DNA of 64,000 nt from Nautilus pompilius (taxonomy: Eukaryota; Mollusca; Cephalopoda; Nautilida; Nautilidae). Where the stretch lies: assembly GCA_018389105.1 (NCBI GenBank), contig JACATO010001054.1, positions 437,001 through 501,000 of the forward strand, read 5' to 3'. The position numbers were made by a program, and so were the translations under genes. A model generated the notes under the pieces. The model was not told the origin of the DNA, made no database searches, and saw only the letters and a list, made by a program, of their open reading frames with translations. Below are positions 48,467 through 60,274 of the stretch, piece by piece. Within the stretch, counting starts at the first letter, position 1; each line of letters starts with the position of its first letter.

Positions 48467-50803
48467 CACTGGCTCCCCAACTTACGAACACAATTGGTTC
48501 CGAACAGCTGTTCGTAAGCTGAATTGTTCGTAAGTCATTATATGGTAATTTCCGATCTATAATTAGCAATTAAGGGTATTTAAAACCACTTATATATACG
48601 TATATGGTAAATAAAGAAAGATAAGACATAGAAGATGTAATATTAAAGATTCAAATAATGAGGATAGTTAATGAAAATAATAATGACAATAAATGTTATT
48701 TACCTTTAAAGCGAAGTTGCTGAGCATACGTAGATGGTGGAGGAGGAGGAGAGTCATTGTTGAGAGGAGGAGAAATCATCGGTTGCCTTGTTTACATCGT
48801 CGTTAGACTCTTCTAAAAGAGTTCGTTTAGGCGAAGCTGCTGAGGTGGAAGGCATTGGGGATGGAGGTGCAGACGAAGGTGCAGAGGACTCGGTGGCTGG
48901 GGTCGCAGACCTACGTTTGAAGAAACTGTCTATTGAAGTCTGTCTGGTCTTTTTCTTCTCATCGTAGATGATACGGTAGCACTGTAGAGCGTCGTGAATA
49001 GCGGTTGATACCTTCAAGAACCTCTCAACATTTGGGTCTTGACCCTCCAAAAGCATCAACCCCTCTTCAAACTTCGAAAAGGCAGACGCAAGAAGCTTTG
49101 TTTCGAACTTCTTGGTGGGAAGTGGTTCTTCTTCGGCTTCCTGTTCCTGTTGGCGCTGCATCTCTTCCAACTCCATAAGGTCTTCGTTGGTAAGCTCCTC
49201 TGAGTGCGACTCGAAAAGCTCCTCAAAGTCCTCCAAGTCGAGCTGCAGGTTCTTGCTGATCTCTATCAGGCTGGCAACCACTTTCCTGCTCTCCTCCTGT
49301 GGGTTGAAACCCTTAAAGTCGTGGCAAAACTGTGGGGTCAGGTACTTCCATACACCATGCATATTTGATTGAGAAACCTCACGCCACACAGCATCGATAT
49401 TCTTGATGCAGTCGTAAATGTTATACGACTTCCAGAAGTCACGTAAAGTAGTCTTGGCGTTCTCCTGGTCCACGGCTTGAAGTGCTTGTCTGTGCATCCG
49501 TCGGGGTAGTATTTCTTTAAGTTGGAAATCACACCCTGATCCATCGGCTGTATGAGAGAGGTGGTGTTGGGAGAGAGATAGACCACCTTAACGTCCGGGT
49601 GGAAGTCGTCTAAGTGCGGTGGATGCCCAGGAGCGTTATCCAGGATCAAGAGAATCTTGAAGGGGATCATATCTTCGCGACAATAAAGCTTGACCTCCGG
49701 GATAAAGTGGTGGTAGAACCAATCTTCAAATATCGCAAGAGTTACCAGGCCTTGTTGTTATACATCCAAATAACGGGTAATGAACTCTTGGTCACGTTCT
49801 TAAGAGCTCGGGGGGGGGGGTGCAGCATGATAGACAAGGAGAGGCTTTAGCTTAAAATCACCAGACGCATTTCCGCCAAGCATCAGGGTAAGTCAATTCT
49901 TGGCTGCCTCGTACCCTGGCATGCTCTTCTCCACTCGACTGATGTACATCCTCGTTGGCATCTTCCAGAACAGGCCAGTTTCGTCAACGTTAAAGATCTG
50001 TTGGGGGGTGTATCCGCCAGCATGAATGATACCCTTCAGGGTAGAAGGAAATTCTTCGGCAGCCTTCTTGTCCGCACTTGCAGCCTCACCACTCAGCTTA
50101 AGGTTGTGCAGATTGGCACGCTGTTTAAAACGGGCGAGCCAACCGATCAACGAAAGAGAAAGAGGCATTCGTCTTTGGTTCATGTTGTCCAGCCATATAC
50201 CAAGGAGTTTTTCCATCTCTCCTATGCACTTGCCTCTTTTCTTTGAAATGATAGTGGATGCCATTGACACAGAACTCTTCACATGTTCCATGATACGATC
50301 CTTGCCCTTGTAAGTTGTGCCGATGGTTGACCGATTCAAACCATAGGCACGTGCTACATTAGCCATCTTCTCGCCACTGTCCAACTTCTTAATGATGGCC
50401 ACCTTCGTTTCCATCGAAATTGCCTGACGTTTCCTGCCACTACCACTATCATCACTTGCCTTATGCTTTTTGCCACTATCACTAGCACTAGCACTCGATT
50501 TATTAGCCATGATAACGGATAAAAATGTCTCTGTAAAGTATCCGAGGGGACATAAATGGGACGCACTGAGATGCTTACAGCGACACGTGGAGCAACGAAC
50601 TGAGCGAGATGAGGGAGGCTGGGATGCTGCAGATGGAACGGTTCTGCCCAGCGTTGGTAGCAGCAGAACAGTGAACTAGTCGGATGTGGCGCGCAATCCA
50701 AATGACGGACTTGCGGCAAAATAACGCCATTTTCCGAACACACATATAACATCAGTCAGCTCGCGTTCGTATCTCCGAATGTTCGTAAGTAGGGGAGCCA
50801 GTG
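48467..50803 (-). mobile_element. Tigger-M inside hAT-L
   Basis: Left end CACTGGCTCCCCAACTTACG, right end cgtaagtaggggagccagtg. TA on both sides (48465-48466 and 50804-50805). Length 2337 bp. Inserted between the D2 region and the CxxH region of the hAT-L gene. Confidence 0.93.
48754..50510 (-). pseudogene. Tigger-M transposase (TIGD1-like) with C-terminal PIP-box-like motif
   Basis: Start MANKSSASASDSGKKHKA at 50510. Pogo HTH: METKVAIIKKLDSGEKMANV ARAYGLNRST. CENP-B-type domain to GWLARFKQRANLH, then FNVDETGLFWK, LILDNAPGHPPHLDDF and QPMDQGVISNLKKYY as the three catalytic regions. Breaks are a TGA near 49893 (KN*LTLM), a shift at a G-run near 49810 and a shift near 49500. The C-terminal tail has RQTSIDSFFKRR, matching the PCNA-interacting consensus QxxIxxFF. 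Pogo transposase is known to bind PCNA, so the tail may be functional in the parent element. Confidence 0.88.
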
Positions 50804-51968
50804 TATTTGAATTCTGCTTTTTCACGAGTGCAACAAAACCATTTAAGCATCCGAGCATTGCCGGAGCTCCATCCATGGAAACCGCCACCCATTTCAAGCC
50901 AACCTCAGGAAGATTGAAAAACGAATTTACTTTTTCAAAGACATCCACTCCGCGAGTTTGCAGCTCAAGAGAAGCGCTCAGCAGCATTTCTTCCTCGATT
51001 GTTCCTTCACACCTGTATCTGGCATATACCATCAGCTGAGTGTCGGTACTTGTATCAGTTGTCTCATCCAACTGAATGGCGTGTTTTTATTGCAGAAATT
51101 ATTTGTTTTCAGATGTCTTCGGCCAACATAGAAATTCGATGTTTCACATTTTTCACAGATAAAGCAACTGCATCAATTCGCTTGGATTGCTCCTTGCCAC
51201 ACATAGTTTCCACAAGTTTCAGCGCAGCGGGCTTCATCAATTCCTCTGCGATTGTATGAGGTTTCTTCTCGCAACTAGCCAAGCCACCTCAAGGCTTGCT
51301 CGTACTGCTTCCCTTTGATCAAAAGTACAATTCATCATGTTTTCCAGCCACTGCTTTTTCACTCCTAATTCCAAGTTCTCAAAATAAGCCGGAGGTTTGG
51401 ACGAAAGATCGGGATGAACATTGTCCAGGTGCTTTTTCAACTGATTTTTTTTTCAAGGACTCAACTCCTAGTACCTTCTTGCACACAATGCATTGTGGCT
51501 TCTGCTGTCCTCGATCACTTATTTTCGTGAACCCATATTTCAAGAACTCAGCTTGATACGTTCTTTTTCTGTTCGATGACATATGGGGGTTAAAAATAAA
51601 ATGTTATTTGTAAGATTCAAAATTGGTAATATCTGGAAAAAATGTACTAAAAACTGTAGATGGTTTTACATGTTATTGGAGCATGAAACAGAACCAATGA
51701 ACAATAATGAGCAAATGTGGGTGCAATAGTAAAAATGTAACCTAAAATATTCTCCTGTCAACTTGTTTAACTTGCACTCATAAATCTACTCAAGCCAGGG
51801 TGAAAAAGAGACACAATTGGAGGTTTTGACACAGAAAATAAGCGGTTAGGTTAAGTTACACACGTTTATATAGGAAGCGAGTTAGCCAATTGGGTGTGAC
51901 CTTGGCAGGACGCTGATTGGACGATGTAGCTGTGCACATGTTCGGATCGCCAGCAAGGCAGTGCGCAT

Positions 51969-54900
51969 TAGGGCAGGTCGATTTTCAACTTTTTTAAAAA
52001 TCGCAATATGAGTAAGTATACAGTAGTTGCATCTATTCAAGTAGTACACAATAAAAAAAAATTAGGCTTTTAGGTTAATGTTCCGCTTGCGGATTTGCGA
52101 TTAAAGTTTAATTGTGTTTCAAGTTTATTTCATATTCTATATTTTTTATCATAAGTTACATAACATTTGGAAAAGAGAACAATATATTTCCATAATGACC
52201 CAATAAAACTAGGAATATAAATGATCATATGACTGAGAATAATGTCCTTTTGACATAAACACTGGACGCATTTTCCTGCTCAGCAGTTTCGTAAGGATAG
52301 ATCTGTGTCGGGCCTCAAACCCATACACTGAATGAGAAGCTTCTGTCACTAACTTTACACTCCTTTCAACGCTCTGAGAATGACATGGTAGGTTTGGAAT
52401 ATCCGGTTTTGTGCTCTTGTTGATGAAGGTCTGGATTTCCTCATCAGAAAAGTGTTGTGTAGTTGGTGGCTCCATTGTACCAGCGTCAGGAAGGTCAATA
52501 AGCTCTGGCCAGGTGTCAGTGTCCCAGTTCACTGGAGGAATTTTCTTTTCCATTTCTTGGCTGCTGTTCATTCTGGAAATAAAAAAAATGTATATTAATA
52601 ATATCGGCCTAATAATCAAAACTATTTCCTTATTATTTTTGCTCTGAAAATTCGAAATATAAAAATTCCACAGACGTTGCCTAAGTATTCTGTTCAAATC
52701 TTAATATATTATTTTGAAAATAAAAATATCTAGAATAACAAATTTTGCAAACAATACCTGCGTCTGAGAGTAAGAATTGTGTGAAGTCCAAGATTTCTGA
52801 TCTGGTCATCATCATCTTTCACCATGGCGTAAAGGAAGTTTGCAGGTAGCAGGCAGAAAGCATTCCCCTGAATATTTTGTTTTACAATGCGTCTCACATC
52901 ATCAAACTGAATCAGTTTCAAGTGGTTGATGGTAGAGAAAAGAATGCGAGGTGAATCATGTAGTTTAGAGGACATCTTTAAGCTGAACCATGAGGGAGCA
53001 TAAACCTTGACGATGTATTGGATTAATTTTGTCAGATTCTTGTTTGGACTGTTGTCTCGTGTGTATAGACAAAGAAGTCGTATAGCAAGTGTTAACCATC
53101 GTGCATGGTTGAGTGGACCTATTTTCCAGGCTGCCCATCTATCATCTACTCTTCCCACTCCGATACCCTTACAATATTCATAGAGAAGCCTTTGATCATG
53201 ACTGAGATCCTTCAGTACCTCATCTGGAATGTACTCATCAGTAATTGGTGTTTGAACTGGCTCAAACTGTACTTGTGGTTCACCATGAATATCTTCTAAG
53301 CACCTTTTCCCAAGGGGTCCATTGAAGCTTCTTGGGCCAGTTGTTCCATCCAGTTTTTTAAATAGGGCTCTTAGTGGAAGTTCATTTTGATGAAGGGCAC
53401 AGCCAATTGTGTGCAGCTTCCTCCCAAGAATTTCTTCTAGCTTTACCACCAAACCACTCTTAGAACCAGTGTTTGTTGCTGTATTGTCAAGAAGAATAGC
53501 ATGTATACTCTCAAGGCTGTCATATTCTTGAAGAACACTGAATGCTTCCTGAGCAAGAACATCGCCAGTAGCACCTACAACAGGTATTGTTCTGTGGGTC
53601 AAATAGGTGCCTGGAGATTTTCCATCTTCATATGTGAATGTGAGATGATGTTCTGTAGCAACACACTTTTTGAGAACATTTCCCCCTTCTTGCGCTTCTG
53701 TTTCCTTATATGTCAAGGTTTTATCATCAAGCTTTCCATCTACACCCATGCAAACGAGGTGTGTCTTCGTCTCTGACTCAACTTCTTCACTAATTACTCT
53801 TACTTTTGATTTAGCCCTGTCTAACTTACACTTGTCAATTAAGATTTGATTAATGTCAACCTCTGGCCTCAATAGGTGTTTGATGTCATAGAGCAAGGCA
53901 TTACCAAGAGCTGCCCCAAGACTGGAGGAACATTCAGCTCTGACAAGCTCCATAGCATATCTGGGAAACTTGAGAAGGTTGTAGTCTCCTGAAGTCCTCC
54001 TGTTAGGCTGCCATTCATCTCCCTGAAAATATAAGAATCACAAAAGATTAGATAGGGAATATTACTTCTTCAGCAGATTAAGATACAAGAAAAAATGCAT
54101 TAATTTTTGCATGAAGTAGTTGTGATTCGAAATACTAACATAGCATACAAGGTAATGATCGTTTAGTTCATATATACTAAGGCAAAGAAAAAAAAACACG
54201 AACCTCAGAATTTGATTGTTCAGGGATATCTGTAGGCTGTGTAGAAGGTCCTGCTAATTCAATGTCCTCCTGAGATAAGACATGTTGCTCTCTCAGTTTA
54301 GCTCTCCTATCTCTTTTGGCAGCAGATATGTCCACCGAAGACATCTGAAATGCTCCCTTGGGTCCTGTTTTTGAACGCTGATCTCGAAGATATGCTCTTT
54401 CTTCAATTGGCACCTTTGCAGCTGCTGGACAAACGCAGATGATGTGTTCTTTTGTGCATTTGTCTTTTTTGCAATATATCCTAGAATCGTTGCAAGGCAC
54501 AATTTCCAGAGGACAGGAACAGGCTGATATATCAAAGAGTTTGTCCAACTTAGAATCCAGATTACGCTTAGCATTTGCTTTAGCATGCTTGCGATTTATG
54601 TCTTTCACAGTCACAAAGAGATCTTTAACTTTTCTGTCAATGGATTTTTCATGAATTAATGGTAATCTTGGATTCACAGACAACCAAATTGATTTCAAGT
54701 CCCTGGTAACATGCTGCACTTTAGCCCAAAAATCTGCACAGGGATCGGCACATTCTAGATAATAATAATATTGAATCAATTGTCTGTAGGTGCTGGGATC
54801 TGTGAGCACTAAATCACAAGGACCACCGCCATATTTCTTTCACTTTTCTTTCTTGTTAGCGGCGTTGTTTTCACTTTCGGCATTTTTTCAAAAATATCTC

Positions 54901-55443
54901 AGACAACCTTAAATGTAATTAAATTCAATATTAAAATCTGATATATAAATTAATGATGTTACAAACTCTTGTCTTCAGCTTGTAATATACTCATAATCCT
55001 CCCCCCTTTTTCCGATGATAATAATAGAAACACTCACTAAAATAATTATTATTACAGAGTAAGTTACTATGCAAAACACGGCCTCGCAATGACACTATAA
55101 GCAAGATTCCAGTCCGCCGTCGGCGCAAGGCAATACACCGTATATTTTCTAAAATAAACACAGAGAACCGTCCTTAAACTATAAATATATATATAATAGG
55201 GGGCTGGACACGCAGTGGTCCGTAACATTGACTTTTAAAGCATAGCAAGACAAGGACAGTTGAAAAAAAAATGGTTACATGCACCGAAAACACTAGTGAA
55301 AAAGTAAAATTAAACAGTTATTTCAAAATCCGCAAAAAGATATTCAAGTTAAACTCATATATTTGTGATTTTAACGTATTATACATGGAAATGCAACTAC
55401 TGATTGCTTACTCACACTCCTGTGTCAACATCGACCTGCCCTA
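51969..55443 (-). mobile_element. Element N: TAGGG-ended transposon with a three-exon gene
   Basis: Left end TAGGGCAGGTCGA, right end tcgacctgcccta. Perfect octamer gtgcgcat (51961-51968 and 55444-55451). Termini begin TAGGG like element G. Length 3475 bp. It sits in the 5' leader of hAT-L. The 3' non-coding part is 51969-52208; the 5' part, 54884-55443, is AT-rich and holds no open frame. Confidence 0.92.
52209..54883 (-). CDS. N transposase-like protein, three exons, early frameshift
   Basis: Exons are about 54204-54883, 52758-54022 and 52209-52572. Both introns (54023-54203 and 52573-52757, about 180 bp) begin GT and end AG, and joining keeps the frame: SNSE to GDEWQ (phase 0) and TLRR to RMNSSQ (phase 2). 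Exon 1 starts MPKVKTTPLTRKKSE, has one shift near 54840, then a Cys-rich part (CSCPLEIVPC, CKKDKC, CVCP). Exon 2 has VCMGVDGKLDD, LLDNTATNTGSKSG, IGCALHQNELPLRALFK and GPLNHARWLTLAIRLLCLY. Exon 3 has VERSVKLV. The order DGK, DNTATNTG, CxxH, HARW, ER.V parallels G. I do not recognise a named family; a divergent hAT-type transposase is inferred. Confidence 0.75.
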
Positions 55444-55681
55444 GTGCGCATGTATGTGCAAACGACGTTGATTGGGTGGCGGTCATGCATACGCTGCGTG
55501 ATAACAGCATGCATGTGAATAACAGCATGACTGAATGTAGTGGTAGACTACTTGCAGGCAGTTGCATAGTGCGTACGGCACGCACACGCACATCTCTGAT
55601 CAATTCCGAATTCCTCCATTACCCCCAAAAATTGACATTATACCCCGGCAGGGGTAATTTACCCCTATTTGCCGACCCCTG

Positions 55682-56404
55682 ATGTAGGTGATGGAGTAGT
55701 TCCAGCACCACCAACACCTCATTGCTTTCAAGGGTTGAAGTTTTTGGACATGTTGGAGCACCGACATTCTGTTTGTCATGATCCTGACTTTTCAGGAGTT
55801 TTCATTCTCTTGGATCAGGAGTGCTTTCTTGAGGACTTTGAACTCCGCCTGGAAGGAGGAGAAGCATTTCCCTGCTGGTAGAGTCGAATTTGTGGACTTG
55901 TGGATCGCTGGGTGGGCCAGTTGTGACAATGACGCCTCCGCCGCTGTCGGTTGCTGACCCGTCTGTGTATATGGTCATGTCATACTTTTCCCAGTCTTTC
56001 TCTAGGCAGGTGTATGCCGTTGTTCTATCGGTTTCTGGGTTGTTCGTCTTCTCACCTTCGAGTTCAAACCTGAGCGTGCCGGTCGTCAGCCACGGTGGCA
56101 GGAGTTTGGGGAAGGGCTTTGTGCAGGTCTCTCCAAATATCAATGACCACTCTCTTCTCTCGTTCCAGCTCTTTCTTTGTTCTCTGTCTTGTCTCGGTAG
56201 TCGCTATCTGGTTGCGTCAGAGGGATTTCTCCATGGCAATGATACTCAGTTGCTTGGCATGTGTCGCTATTGGTGGTAAGTTGGCCTCAGCTAAAATAGC
56301 TTCGTCAGGCATCATGTGGAGCTGCCCTGTGATGGCCCTTCCAGCAAAGTGTTGACATCCAGGAGGCCGCTGCATATTCCAGAATGGATCGGCCCATAGT
56401 TATA
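55682..56404 (-). pseudogene. LINE R: start of RNase H domain
   Basis: Continues WGYDKATLRT from 59853 with TMGRSILEYAAASW, a typical region between RT and RNase H. A decayed spacer follows, then LLPPWLTTGTLRFELEG, MTIYTDGSATDSGGGVIVTT (first catalytic Asp of RNase H in TDGS) and FDSTSREML (the catalytic Glu region, S.R.E). hAT-L then interrupts. Confidence 0.82.
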
Positions 56405-57329
56405 CGAGGTGTGTCAGAAAAAAAAAACAGGACTGGAGTCACAAATAATTTATGTTAAATCCAAACTAAAAGTTTTCCCCTTCAAAATAACCCCCCTTGC
56501 GTCTAACGCACTTTCCCATCCTTCTCTGCCATGCCTCCATTCACTCCTGGAAGGATTCTCCGCAGCTCCGTCGTCACGGCCCTCTTGATGGCTTCCACAT
56601 CCGGAAAACTGGTCCCCTTGATGACCCCCTTGAGCTTGGGGAAAAGGAAAAAAATCACTCGGAGCCAGGTTGGGTGAGTAGGGAGGTTGCTCCAGCAAGG
56701 TGATGTTCTTCTCGGCAAGGAACTGCCGGATGCTCAGGGCGTTGTGAGCCGGCGCGCTGTTGTGGTGAAGCAGCCACGAATTGTCCTGCCACAATTCTTG
56801 CCTCTTCTCGCGCACTGAATGAAGCAAACGCCACAGGATCTCTTTGTAGACATGCTGGTTGATCGTCTGGCCCTGTGGCAAGAACTCTATGTGGACAAAG
56901 CCCCTCACATCAAAGAACGCGATCAACATGAGTTTGACTTTGGTGGACTTCGACTGTCTTGCTTTCTTCGGCCTCAGCAACTCCGGACTCTTCCAGTGAA
57001 GGTTTTGATTCTTGGTCTCCGGGTCGTACTCAAAGATTCATGACTCATCACCAGTGATGACTCCCCCCAGCAAGTCTGGTTCGATTTCAAGACGCTCGAG
57101 GATGTCCTGACACACCTGCATGCGCCGCATGCCCAAATCTTCGGTGATAATCTTCCAGACGCTGTCGCGGTTCATGCCCAGCTCACTTGCGATCAGTCGA
57201 AGAGTCAGCTGACGAGCCATGCACCACCTGCCTCACGTGCTCAACATTGGCCTCAGTCCTGCTCGTTGAAGGCCTTCCGCTCCTGCGGTCGTCTTCCACT
57301 TCCTCGCATACCTCTTTGAACCTCTTTTG

Positions 57330-59530
57330 CAGGGTGGTCGAACTCAAATAAGCAAAGGGCCATTATTGATCAGGTTTATGCAAGTGAGGGCCACTCTCCA
57401 AAAAAGTTTGATTAAAAAAGATATTTATTAATACTTATACTAATAGAAAAATTTATTTACTACAGTAGCTAGTGCGAAATTTGAGGTTTTTTGTTTTTAA
57501 CTAATTCTACAAAATCAATTTCTAAGTCAGTTAGTGCAACTCTGACACATGAAGCTAGTGTTTCATCATCTAGCTGATTTCTCTCTTTTGACTTTATTTG
57601 ATTCATAAGAGAGAAGCTGCTTTCACAAACATAGGTTGAAGAAAACATTGAAAGCATGTGAAGTGCAAAGTTATTTAGTTCAGGATATGATTCTGCATTT
57701 ACCAGTTTCCAAAATTCTAATGGATTGTCAAGGTTTTGAGAAAGAAGAAAATGATCTTCTTTCAGCTCACATAATTCCAACTGCAGTTGAGCAGGTGCCT
57801 TATCCACTTCTATAGTAAAGGAATTGCTCAGTATCTTAAGGTGAATTATTTGGAAGTCCTGAAATCTCTCTTCAAATTCAGTAGAAATATCACTAAGTAT
57901 GGAAACGTAATCTGAAAAGTCAGTTTCTTTATCAGCAAATACTTTCTTGCAGCTTGTAAAGTGTGTCAAATTGTTTTCCTTTAATTGTGGAATGAATAGT
58001 TTGTTCAACTTCAAATTGAATGCATCAATTTTACCCACAAGATAACAGATATCATGATTTCTTCCTTGAATTTGTTTGTTCAGAACATTTAGGTGTGAGG
58101 TAATGTCAGTCAAAACAGCTAATGCAGATATGAAATCTGGATTTTTCAGGTCATTCTCAAATTGAGTAGTGTTAGCAGATATTTCACTTTCAAAGAAAAC
58201 AAGAATTTCATTTCTCAATGCAAAGAACCTCTTCAAACAATCTCCAGCACTTAGCCATCTTACATCACAGAAAAGTGACAAATCTGGATAAGCATCATTT
58301 ACCTCTTCTAAGAAATTTCTGAATTTTCTGTGAGTTAAAGCTCGAGCACCACCACGAATAAAATTAACCATTTTAGTGATAGACTTCATTACAGGATGCA
58401 GTCTGGCAGACTTGGCACAAAGAGCTTCTTGATGAATTATACAGTGGTGTACTGGAACTAAGATAATGTTTTTTCTCAGCTCACCCACAAATCCAGTTTT
58501 CTGGCCACACACAGCAGGTGCTCCATCAGTACAGACAGATGAAAGTTTTCCATATTTAAAATCTTCATTTATAAAATTTCCAACTACCATGTCAAATGAT
58601 TCAAATATATCTTTTCCTGTAGTTCTTCCAGACATTGATTTCAGATCCAAGAGTTCAGTTGTCACATTAAAATTGTATTCAATAATTTTAATAAAAATAG
58701 ATAGTTGACATATGTCACAGTTGTCTGTACTTTCATCAAGAGCAGCTGACCAATATGCACAATTAGCTATTTTGTCTTTCAGAGTTTTTTCCAGTTGTAA
58801 GTCAATATCTTGAACTCTGGTAGAAACAGTCTGGTGTGATAGAGAAACGTTTTTAAATTTATCAGCAACTTCTATTTTTCCAAGTGATTTTGCCATTTCT
58901 ATAGCACATTCTTTAACAATCTCTGCTGTACGAAAGGATTTACCCTTTTTAGCCAATAATAAAGATACACGATAGGAGGCATCCAAATACTGAGCACTAG
59001 CAGTAGGAGTTATGATTTTCAAATTCTTAAAAATATTCTTCTGTGCTGTAAGTTTATCAGTTAATTGTTGCACAAGCACCAGTCTAGCAGCTTTTCCTAT
59101 CACAGTCATATTTTTTAGCATGCGTTTTATAATGACGACTCACATTATATTCTTTCGAGCAGCTGATAGTTTGATGACAATCAAGGCATTTAATAATACC
59201 ATTTTCCTCGATGCATAAATATTTATATGTCCAGTCTGCATTAAACTTACGATGTTCAGAGTCAATTTTTCGCTTTCTTGATACATTAGACGCCATGACA
59301 CGAAAACTGATACTAATTCAAATTAAAATGAGATTTATGAATACGAAAAATGTTTGCGAAAAACCTTCAAAATTAACGGAAATTAATTACTATATATGCG
59401 AAAATAATTCATATATAATTTTGTTATAATATGTAAAAATTTATTTAAAGAAGGAAAAATTTTTTAAAATTTAGTATGACCTCGCGGACCACATTTTAAG
59501 GTACTGAGGGCCGTATGTTCGACCACTCTG
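57330..59530 (-). mobile_element. hAT-O: BED-type hAT inside mariner-P
   Basis: Left end CAGGGTGGTCGAAC, right end gttcgaccactctg. Octamers ctcttttg (57322-57329) and ctcttgtg (59531-59538) differ at one base. Excision rejoins FEWHK with RFKEV of mariner. Length 2201 bp, compact. Confidence 0.92.
57469..59296 (-). pseudogene. hAT-O transposase (GTF2IRD2-like), one frameshift
   Basis: Start MASNVSRKRKIDSEHRKF at 59296. BED finger CLDCHQTISCSKEYNVSRHY, a single shift near 59100 (THAKKYD to IGKAARLVL), then 530 open codons: D1 in AALDESTDNCDICQL, D2 in VCTDGAPAVCGQKTGF, HCIIHQEALCAK, LTHRKFRNFLEEV, VRWLSAGDCLKRFFALRNE, TSHLNVLNKQIQGRN and SSTYVCESSFSLMNQIKSKE, ending KKPQISH. Apart from the shift it is well preserved. 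Confidence 0.92.
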
Positions 59531-59852
59531 CTCTTGTGCCACTCGAAAACCCGTGAGCGCAACATCATCTCATCTCCGTACACTTGCTGCAGTAGTCCAA
59601 GTGCTTCTGACAGAGTTTTTCCTAGCCGGACCAGACATTCAGGTTCGTTGCTCTGTGCCCATCGCTTGACGGCCTGAAATTGAGGATCTGTTAACAAAAG
59701 CACATGAAAAAACATACAATGGCTGCAGAGAGCTGAGATCGCATTTATATACTCCCTGGATATTACATCACATGGTGACACAACCCACTAATCCCTACCC
59801 CACTCAAAGCTCACCAGCAAACTAAGTCCTGTTACTTTTCTGACACACCTAG

Positions 59853-60274
59853 TATACGTTCTGAGAGTGGCTTTGTCATATCCCCAGTCTGTGGTTGCCA
59901 GTCTACGGAGGGCACCTACTTGACGCTTTACTTTGTTGCCTACTTTGGCCAAATGCTTCATGAAGATAAGCTGGCGGTTATGGGTTACTCTGAGGAACTT
60001 GGGATTCTCATTGAATTGGATAGGTGCACCAGCCATTGTAAGTGATGGTCACCATTTGGCTTCATGTGAATTGGTGGTGAAAAAGGAGGTCTCTGACTTC
60101 TGTACCGAAAGCGTCATCTTCCATCTATGACTCCAATTGGTTATCTCATCGAGTGCATTTTGGACTGTTGTGGCAGCTTTCTGAAGGCTTTTTTCTTGGG
60201 CCCATATAGCCACCACATCAGCAAATATGCTGGCTTTGGTGTTCAGTAGTTGGTCTGGTAGGTCTTGCAACTCT
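59853..60274 (-). pseudogene. LINE R: truncated reverse transcriptase
   Basis: Begins at DLPDQLLNTKASIFADVVAI, where the RT active-site box FADD reads FADV, then WAQEKSLQKAATTVQNALDE and ITNWSHRWKMTLSVQKSE. After a stop comes FLRVTHNRQLIFMKHLAKV and GALRRLATTDWGYDKATLRT. Everything upstream of the active-site box is missing, as in a 5'-truncated insertion. Confidence 0.85.

Larger units (their letters stand above)
47496..51582 (-). pseudogene. hAT-L transposase, split by Tigger-M (47496-48466 and 50804-51582)
   Basis: Start MSSNRKRTYQAEFLKYGF at 51582. BED finger CIVCKKVLGVESLKKK, a shift near 51440, LKKHLDNVHPDLSS, a shift near 51250, D1 in QLDETTDTSTDTQLMVYA, D2 in AVSMDGAPAMLGCLNGF. After Tigger-M: VVNFVKANVYNTQLF, ARWLSRGNVLKQVWILKD, LVDIFEHVNSLNKDLQGK and ATTYLCEQGFSALANIKTKY, ending KRYHFSH. 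SCAND3/ZBED5-like clade. Confidence 0.88.
47197..55681 (-). mobile_element. hAT-L: BED-type hAT in LINE R, holds Tigger-M and element N
   Basis: Left end CAGGGGTCAGCAAATAC, right end tttgccgacccctg. Perfect octamer atgtaggt (47189-47196 and 55682-55689). The element proper is about 2.7 kb; the rest is Tigger-M (48467-50803) and N (51969-55443). Confidence 0.94.
56450..59781 (-). pseudogene. Mariner-P transposase (SETMAR/irritans-like), split by hAT-O
   Basis: The N-terminal part at 59531-59690 reads LVRLGKTLSEALGLLQQVYG, then VFEWHK. After hAT-O it continues RFKEVCEE, RRSGRPSTSRTEANVEHVRQ, LRLIASELGMNRDSVWKIIT and EDLGMRRMQ. The first catalytic Asp is in VITGDES. The second region reads LLHHNSAPAHNA, where mariners have an Asp after HH, so this acid is lost. 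The third is PYSPNLAPSDFF. There are frameshifts near 57030 and 56640. Inactive by insertion, frameshift and active-site loss. Confidence 0.88.
56405..59852 (-). mobile_element. Mariner-P in LINE R, holds hAT-O
   Basis: Left end cgaggtgtgtcagaaaa, right end ttttctgacacacctag, with TA at both sides (56403-56404 and 59853-59854). Excluding hAT-O the element is about 1.25 kb, the normal mariner size. Confidence 0.9.
44187..60274 (-). mobile_element. LINE R: 5'-truncated non-LTR element with RNase H
   Basis: Minus-strand segments are 59853-60274, 55682-56404, 46714-47196 and 44187-44339. The 3' end carries a (CAAA)n tail (TTTG repeats at 44187-44213 on the plus strand). The borders share tgatattgctg (44176-44186) and tgatgttgctg (60275-60285), a target duplication of about 11 bp with one change. 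The 5' end starts inside RT, so this is a typical truncated copy. Its gaps are hAT-K, hAT-L and mariner-P. Confidence 0.78.

Noticed and set aside
55404-55682. Plus-strand open frame of 92 codons near 55.4 kb
   Set aside because: It spans the border of element N and the end of hAT-L, and its translation is just flank and terminus sequence.
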